This document shows, piece by piece, positions 28,321 to 33,085 of a stretch of DNA of 33,085 nt (position 1 is the first letter of the stretch; each line of letters starts with the position of its first letter). The position numbers were made by a program, and so were the translations under genes. A model generated the notes under the pieces. That model made no database searches and was not told the DNA's origin. It saw only the letters and a list, made by a program, of their open reading frames with translations. The DNA lies in IMG/VR virus record IMGVR_UViG_3300037488_002251, positions 1 to 33,085 of that record; one strand, given 5' to 3'. The DNA is from a virus.

Positions 28321-29088
28321 ATGGCTGACCAAGATACATCACTGCCCGTAAGATCGCAAGCAGACGGGACGGACGAACGCGTACACGTTAAGATTTTTGA
28401 CGGTACGACCAGTCCTTCCGTTAACGCGGTCAGTGTTGACGGCGACAACAACCTTCACGTCGAACTCCACGGCAATGATCCGGGCGGCGCAGACAAAGTC
28501 GTCCGCACGTCCGAGGGTGGGGCGTTGACGCCAGACGGCGTGTATGTTGTGCTTAACAACACGAAGCCCGGCAACATTGGTCTGATCGCCACGACCCGTG
28601 CTATTGCGGCCGACTCAATCCAAACTGAACGCCTGACATCGATCGCCGGCACCGGTAACGTCCGCGCCCTTGACGTCTCGATGCACGACGAAGCTGGCGT
28701 TGCCTACTCAGTTACAAACCCACTTCCGGTGTTCGTGTCTGAAACAGAGGGCGGCGCCCCAATTCACAAGTTCCATCCGTCGGCGGCGGACGTCGCGGTC
28801 GGCGGAACCGAGACTTACGACTACACCGTAACCCTCGGCAAAACCATGAAATTTAGTCAATTTTTGGCCTCCGCGTCCGGCAAGATCAAGGCCGAATTGT
28901 GGGTCGATCTCGGCACTGGTTTGGCTTTACAGGCCGTGTACTTCAACTCGGCGGCCTATCCCAACATCGAAACCGCATGGGATGTCCCCTACACGGTGGC
29001 GGCCGGCCTGAAGGTTCGTTTCATCCTGACGAACCGAGACAACAATCCGATGCCCGTGTATGGAACACTGGTTGGTGTCGAGAATTAA
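28321..29088 (+). CDS. unknown virion-type protein
   Basis: This 255-residue protein has repeated short strands: VHVKIFDGTTSP, VSVDGDNNLHVELHG, GVYVVLNNTKPG, a middle part with NVRALDVSMHDEAG, and a C-terminal beta domain (KMKFSQFLA-type, ELWVDLGTGLAL, KVRFILTNRDNN). The style is that of phage surface or tail proteins. AAGGAAG precedes ATG 28321. It ends just before a strong terminator, so it closes the operon that began near 26364. Confidence 0.6.
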   Translation: MADQDTSLPVRSQADGTDERVHVKIFDGTTSPSVNAVSVDGDNNLHVELHGNDPGGADKVVRTSEGGALTPDGVYVVLNNTKPGNIGLIATTRAIAADSIQTERLTSIAGTGNVRALDVSMHDEAGVAYSVTNPLPVFVSETEGGAPIHKFHPSAADVAVGGTETYDYTVTLGKTMKFSQFLASASGKIKAELWVDLGTGLALQAVYFNSAAYPNIETAWDVPYTVAAGLKVRFILTNRDNNPMPVYGTLVGVEN

Positions 29089-29103
29089 TTTTCTCGTATC
29101 GCA

Positions 29104-29144
29104 AAGGGGGAAGTTGGCTTCGGCCCACTTCCCCCTTGTTTTTT
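29104..29144 (+). terminator. strong intrinsic terminator
   Basis: AAGGGGGAAGTTGG at 29104-29117 pairs with CCCACTTCCCCCTT at 29124-29137 (one mismatch) around CTTCGG, followed by GTTTTTT. It ends the operon from 26424 to 29088. Confidence 0.92.
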
Positions 29145-29164
29145 GGCCAAACCGATGTTAAAAT
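29136..29164 (+). promoter_or_regulatory. sigma70-type promoter overlapping the terminator tail
   Basis: TTGTTT at 29136-29141 and TAAAAT at 29159-29164 have 17-base spacing; the -35 is a partial match and uses the terminator T run. It lies 51 bases before ATG 29216. Confidence 0.4.
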
Positions 29165-29215
29165 TACTCTATAGGATTGCATCCTAATCGCCAAAGCGGC
29201 ACCGAAGGGACTACA

Positions 29216-29701
29216 ATGGGTGATTTAACCGATCTTCAATCCGCCGATGCGGTAAAGGTAGTTGGCTGTACTAGCACGGGGCTTGAGACCAACCCCCTTG
29301 CGGTCGACTTGAATGGCAACGTGACGGCCAACCAAGGACTCGCCAACACGGCGGCGAACGCTTGGCCGACCAAGCTGACCGACGGGACCGACACCGCCAA
29401 CGTCACCGCGACGCTCGACCTCCAGACCGATGACCGCATCAACACGAGCGGGTTGGATGCGGTTGTTGCGCTTACGGTGACGCCCGTCGAGGCGAAGGTT
29501 GGGGCATCTGCGCTGGTCGAGCGTAAGTACCTGATCCTTGAGGGACTTTCAATAAATATCAAGTGGGGGTTTAGTAACACAACCCAATCATTTGACCTAT
29601 TTAAGAACCAGATGTTGATGATTCCGGTCGGACCAAACGTTCATGTTTGGCTGAAGACCACAACCGGGACCGGGTCGGCCGGGGTCGGGGAGGGTTCCTA
29701 A
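29216..29701 (+). CDS. unknown virion-type protein
   Basis: This 161-residue protein has a phage-like low-information front (ADAVKVVGCTSTGLETNP, LAVDLNGNVTANQ), a TKLTDGTDTANVTATLDLQ segment, and a beta-rich end (FDLFKNQMLMIPVGPNVHVWL). The pattern recurs in tail and surface proteins. AAGGGA precedes ATG 29216. It is the first of a run of coupled genes, and its stop overlaps the next start. Confidence 0.6.
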   Translation: MGDLTDLQSADAVKVVGCTSTGLETNPLAVDLNGNVTANQGLANTAANAWPTKLTDGTDTANVTATLDLQTDDRINTSGLDAVVALTVTPVEAKVGASALVERKYLILEGLSINIKWGFSNTTQSFDLFKNQMLMIPVGPNVHVWLKTTTGTGSAGVGEGS

Positions 29702-30156
29702 TGCCCGCACCGTTTATTTCACCGGTAGCCCGTTCGGTTCCGTTTGACAACACAACCAATGGGTTCACGTCGGTCGAGGCCCAAGGGGCCATCGAGGAAG
29801 CCAAGACGACAGCCAATGGCAGTCGGTATTGCGTTATGTGCTCGTTCGATGGGACCGCCTATTCGTATCGGTGGTTGGAATTTTCCGCCAACAACCCATC
29901 CAACAACAACCCGTTTGTAGCGCCCGAACCCGGAGTTTTGAAGTCATTTTCGCTTGTTGTGGCCGCCAACTCGACCGGCAGCTTGATTGTCACGCAGAAT
30001 GGGGTTACAATCCAGACGATATCGCTGGTGGCCGCAAGGAAGATAGCTGTCACGGGGCTGAACGTCGCAATCGCATCGCTGGACGAAATAAGGGTGATGG
30101 TTACGTCGGGATCGTTCTCCCGGCCACAACTCGCCACCTTTGTATTTGTCGGTTAA
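29701..30156 (+). CDS. unknown virion-type protein with FDN(T/S)TNGF motif
   Basis: This 151-residue protein starts at ATG 29701 overlapping the previous stop. Residues 15-22 are FDNTTNGF, followed by an EAQGAIEEAK helix. The same element occurs in the next protein and is common in phage tail or neck components. The rest is a beta domain (LKSFSLVVAANSTGSLIV; RVMVTSGS). Confidence 0.65.
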   Translation: MPAPFISPVARSVPFDNTTNGFTSVEAQGAIEEAKTTANGSRYCVMCSFDGTAYSYRWLEFSANNPSNNNPFVAPEPGVLKSFSLVVAANSTGSLIVTQNGVTIQTISLVAARKIAVTGLNVAIASLDEIRVMVTSGSFSRPQLATFVFVG

Positions 30157-30165
30157 GGGGGCTAA

Positions 30166-30972
30166 ATGGCTACCATTATTGTAAAAAATGTCGGCGGTGT
30201 GTCGAAGGACTGGGCCGGCGTCACATTCCCGCCGGCCAGCCAGTACACGTTGCAGGCGATCGACCGAAACAAATTCCCGTCCGATGACCTGTTTCTGGCC
30301 GACCTGACGGCTGGCACGGCCGTCGTCAACAACGGCTCGATCGACCTTCCGGCAGTTCAAGGGGCCGAACTGATTGAGGGGACGGCCCGTGAGCATTGGT
30401 TCGACAACTCGACCAACGGGTTCGTCTCGCACGAGGTTCAGTCCGCCATCGAAGAGGCAAAGGCATTCAGTGCGACCGCATCGACGCGGTTCTTTTACGC
30501 CGATCAACTCGACAGTCCCAACAACTCGAACTGGGCCGTCAACGCCAATGCCCCCGCATCTTCCGACTCAGCCAATCCGGCCCTATTGGTGAGACGGTTC
30601 GACGACACGGCCGTCGAGGGTGTCGGCTTCAGTCTTTTTGTTCCGGCCGGCACCACCAACTTGATTTTTTACTTCAAGTCTCGCGCCCAGACCGCGCCCG
30701 CGACTGCCAAACAGGTGATTTTGCGGCTGTATAACAGGCAAATCCCCAATAACGCTGCCATAACGGCGTGGTCGTCGCCTTTGCAGATAACCGCCATCGA
30801 CATTCCGGCCAACGCTTTCTTCCAGTACGACGCGATACCCGTGTCCATGATCGTACTTCAGGCGACGGCCGGACGTACCATACAGTTCGAGTTGACTCGT
30901 TTTGGATCGAACGCGGCCGACACGCTGGTGGGCGATTGGAATCTACTGGAACTTGCGGTGGGGATGAGCTAA
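30166..30972 (+). CDS. unknown virion-type protein with FDN(T/S)TNGF motif
   Basis: This 268-residue protein has FDNSTNGF at about 79-86, followed by EVQSAIEEAK, matching the previous protein, and strand-rich regions before and after (YTLQAIDRNKFPSDD; VILRLYNRQ; IQFELTRFGSN). The shared element suggests that the two genes come from one ancestor or use the same binding partner. ATG 30166 lies ten bases after the previous stop. The stop is immediately followed by the next start. Confidence 0.65.
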   Translation: MATIIVKNVGGVSKDWAGVTFPPASQYTLQAIDRNKFPSDDLFLADLTAGTAVVNNGSIDLPAVQGAELIEGTAREHWFDNSTNGFVSHEVQSAIEEAKAFSATASTRFFYADQLDSPNNSNWAVNANAPASSDSANPALLVRRFDDTAVEGVGFSLFVPAGTTNLIFYFKSRAQTAPATAKQVILRLYNRQIPNNAAITAWSSPLQITAIDIPANAFFQYDAIPVSMIVLQATAGRTIQFELTRFGSNAADTLVGDWNLLELAVGMS

Positions 30973-32334
30973 GTGGCTGTCAAGTTTAACAACACCCAGC
31001 AAGGTTTTGTCGTCCTGTCTCCGACCGGACTGTTGCAAAATACCGCGCAAGCCAGCGTTTCGGCATGGGTCTACCTGAGTGCCCTTTATGGCGGTACTGG
31101 CGTGGGAGCGTCGATCATCGATGTTGGAAACGCCAACAACTACTCGCGCATGGATTTGCTCGTGCTGCCGGACGGCGCGATCCACTTGGGCGCCAGAGCG
31201 CCCGACTCAATGGATACCCAACAGGTCAAAACGTCCGTCACTCGCTTGGTTGTCGACCAATGGTATCATATCGTCGGCGTCATCGACTACAACGCCAACA
31301 CCGGCGCCATTTACATCAATGGCGTGAACGATAACGCGACCGGCACGCTGTCGTTCCCGAACCGCGCGACCGACAATACCGTCTGTTACGCGACAAGTCT
31401 TGGTGGCAATGAGCTGAGCGACAACGAGTTTATTACTGGCGTGATCGACGACGCCCGGTTCTACAACAGGGTACTGAGGGAAGACGAAATCCAAACCCTG
31501 TACGCGTGTCGGGGAAATGATAGTATTTTCTATGGGTTGCAAAGCCGTTGGCTTATGAATGAAGGCGCAAAGGACCAACAGATCGGCCAGTTCGATCCCA
31601 TCGCCATCAACAACGTCCAGAGTGCCCAATCCAGTGTGACGGCATCGTCCCTTACGCTGGCTTACACGGTGCCGGCGGGCAGCGACTTGGTACTGGTCGT
31701 GGTCGCGACGGCGGAAGATTCGAGTTCCGGTTCAGTGAGCGTCTCGAACATGACATTCGGCGGTGCCGCCCTAGCTAGCCAAGCAAGCACGAGGACCACG
31801 TCTTATTTTGATTATTGCGGGGTTGCAATCTGGAGCAAAACCGTTACGGCGGGCCAGAGCGGCAACATTGTCGTTACGTTTGGCGGAACGGCAGACAGGC
31901 GAACTGTTATGGCCTGTGTGCTGAGTGGGGTGGCCAGTGCCACGAATGAGGCATCCGCCACAAGCTACAATAACAGCGGAACCACAACCACTGGCCTCAC
32001 AACCCTGACACCCGGGGCGATGGTGATAACGGGGTGCGTGAACGAAGACGGTTACGTCATGACGGCGGTTGGAACAAACCATGTCCTAGATGCTACGATA
32101 GTCGGTGGCGCCCATGCGGGCGCGATGGGCCATGTGCTAGTCCCGACTATAGGGGCCATTTCGGACATCGGGTTTACGGCTTCCCCTACGCCAAACGGCG
32201 AAGCCCTAGCATTGGCGGCATTTGCCCCACACAACACATTGGGTTCCACGAAAGACCTGTCGGACTTCCAATATGTCGCGTCGGTGTCTCGGGTTCCCAC
32301 TTACGAAGAAACATTCATGAAAACAAGGAGATAA
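30973..32334 (+). CDS. LamG-domain surface protein (tail fibre-type)
   Basis: This 453-residue protein starts with GTG 30973 directly after the previous stop. Residues about 20-180 have the laminin-G / concanavalin-like fold pattern: SVSAWVYLSA, LDLLVLPDG-like strands (MDLLVLPDGAIHLG), DQWYHIVGVIDY and GAIYINGV. Such domains bind sugars or proteins, and they are common on phage fibres. The second half (about 220-420) is Ser/Thr-rich and beta-like, of a type seen in surface proteins. A receptor-binding or fibre role is likely. It is the largest protein in the late block. Confidence 0.8.
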   Translation: MAVKFNNTQQGFVVLSPTGLLQNTAQASVSAWVYLSALYGGTGVGASIIDVGNANNYSRMDLLVLPDGAIHLGARAPDSMDTQQVKTSVTRLVVDQWYHIVGVIDYNANTGAIYINGVNDNATGTLSFPNRATDNTVCYATSLGGNELSDNEFITGVIDDARFYNRVLREDEIQTLYACRGNDSIFYGLQSRWLMNEGAKDQQIGQFDPIAINNVQSAQSSVTASSLTLAYTVPAGSDLVLVVVATAEDSSSGSVSVSNMTFGGAALASQASTRTTSYFDYCGVAIWSKTVTAGQSGNIVVTFGGTADRRTVMACVLSGVASATNEASATSYNNSGTTTTGLTTLTPGAMVITGCVNEDGYVMTAVGTNHVLDATIVGGAHAGAMGHVLVPTIGAISDIGFTASPTPNGEALALAAFAPHNTLGSTKDLSDFQYVASVSRVPTYEETFMKTRR

Positions 32335-32336
32335 CG

Positions 32337-32804
32337 ATGAGTAACGTGATCAACAGAACCACCAAACAATATCTCCAGAGCGTCAACACGCCAGACTATC
32401 CCGAGACCGATTGGATTTCCGACCCCGATCTCACGGCCGTCGAAGGTGTCGCCCAAAAGTATTGGAAAATCGAGGGTGATGCCGTTGTGGCCATGACGCC
32501 TGCCGAACAAGCGCAGGTCAACGGTGCGGCCGTGCCGGCCATGATTGCCAATCGAATCCGTGGCGCGATGGACTTCGGCAAGACCCTGATGGTTGATTAT
32601 GGAACCTCAAATGTATTGGCCGGCAAGACGGTCAGCCAAATCCGCGCCATATCCATCAAGTTGAGCGAAATCCAGACCCTTCTTCTATCGGGCTCTCTCT
32701 ACTGTGCCCACGCGACGATCTCTGATATGGTCCCCGACGAGAGCGTCACCCAAGCCGACAAGGATAGCTTTTTGGCGAGGCTTGAGGCTTATCTGGGCAT
32801 TTGA
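32337..32804 (+). CDS. unknown protein
   Basis: This 155-residue protein starts at ATG 32337 with AAGGAG at 32325-32330. It has a Tyr/Trp-containing start (TKQYLQSVNTPDYPETDW), then KYWKIEGDAVVAMTPAEQ, and helical segments. The family is unknown. Directly after the LamG protein, it may be a fibre assembly or tail accessory protein. Confidence 0.6.
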   Translation: MSNVINRTTKQYLQSVNTPDYPETDWISDPDLTAVEGVAQKYWKIEGDAVVAMTPAEQAQVNGAAVPAMIANRIRGAMDFGKTLMVDYGTSNVLAGKTVSQIRAISIKLSEIQTLLLSGSLYCAHATISDMVPDESVTQADKDSFLARLEAYLGI

Positions 32805-32829
32805 CGCGACCCCCCCAAAGTGTTAAAAT
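32801..32829 (+). promoter_or_regulatory. sigma70-type promoter
   Basis: TTGACG at 32801-32806 and TAAAAT at 32824-32829 have 17-base spacing. It lies 34 bases before ATG 32863. Confidence 0.7.
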
Positions 32830-32862
32830 AGTGAAGTCGTTAGTATTTCTGACGGAGTCGCT

Positions 32863-33085
32863 ATGCCGAATCCATTGAAAAGTTTCCTCGATAAGATACG
32901 AAGACCACTGGCAAAAGGGGTGGGGCCGGCGAAGTCTGGCTTCATCACCGAATCCGAGCTACTTGAGTTCGGGGAGAAGGACGAATCTGGCGCCAGCCTC
33001 GTCACACACGAGTACCTCGAACACCTTACCCAAGAACTCAAGAAAATCAAAGTCTTGCTAATGTTGTCGATGGTCGAGAAGGAAA
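32863..33085 (+). CDS. partial gene at the window end
   Basis: The frame from ATG 32863 (GGAG at 32854-32857) runs open to the window edge, so only the first 74 residues are seen. They are charged and helical at the end (HEYLEHLTQELKKIKVLLMLSM). No family can be named from this fragment. Confidence 0.6.
   Translation, partial: MPNPLKSFLDKIRRPLAKGVGPAKSGFITESELLEFGEKDESGASLVTHEYLEHLTQELKKIKVLLMLSMVEKE

Overview
The window is a piece of a tailed dsDNA bacteriophage genome (class Caudoviricetes). Genes are densely packed, with many ATGA, TGATG and GTGA start-stop overlaps. They include a large terminase, a portal protein, a Mu gpF-like minor head protein, a ClpP-type protease, a candidate prohead protease, an ATP-dependent DNA ligase, an SF2 helicase, three HNH or endonuclease VII-type nucleases, a tRNA and a LamG-domain virion protein. 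The host cannot be named from the sequence. The sigma70-type promoters and strong AGGAG ribosome sites suggest a Gram-negative host. Three perfect sigma28 (FliA) promoters suggest that it makes flagella.

Layout. 1-2831: small unknown proteins behind sigma70-like promoters, including a two-helix membrane protein. 2815-9710: packaging and portal block (endonuclease VII, candidate small terminase, large terminase, HNH endonuclease, an unknown structural-type protein, portal), ending in a stem-loop. 9776-12756: a FliA-promoted small acidic protein, then a sigma70-promoted operon with a HAD nucleotidase, a small protein and a complete PAS-PAS histidine kinase. 12866-16238: small winged-helix, zinc-ribbon, coiled-coil and HNH proteins, closed by a perfect terminator. 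16313-18650: an operon ending in the Mu gpF-like head protein. 18653-20414: the only minus-strand operon (helicase plus a small protein), fired divergently from a shared palindromic -35 region. 20506-22340: small proteins, ClpP, a zincin-like secreted protein and a CAU tRNA. 22398-24984: FliA-promoted cysteine-rich protein, DNA ligase and small proteins. 24985-25449: a hexanucleotide-repeat array holding tandem mini-ORFs. 25567-26367: FliA-promoted membrane and exported proteins. 26364-33085: a candidate prohead protease followed by virion or fibre-type proteins.

How the genes fit together. The terminase, portal, gpF-like protein and candidate protease build and fill the head. Ligase, helicase and endonuclease VII suit phage replication, recombination and DNA trimming. 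The late-window beta-rich proteins, two of which share an FDN(T/S)TNGF motif and one of which is LamG-like, are probably surface or fibre components. A major capsid protein was not recognised here.

Most unusual points. (1) Three transcription units start with perfect flagellar sigma28 promoters, which would tie them to the host motility programme. (2) The phage carries a full sensor histidine kinase whose N-terminus is a Cys-Glu repeat, and a second gene under FliA control has a matching eight-cysteine Cys-X run. (3) A GGTCGN-type array holds ribosome-site-preceded mini-ORFs that begin Met-Arg and share Lys-Gln-Lys at residues 5-7.
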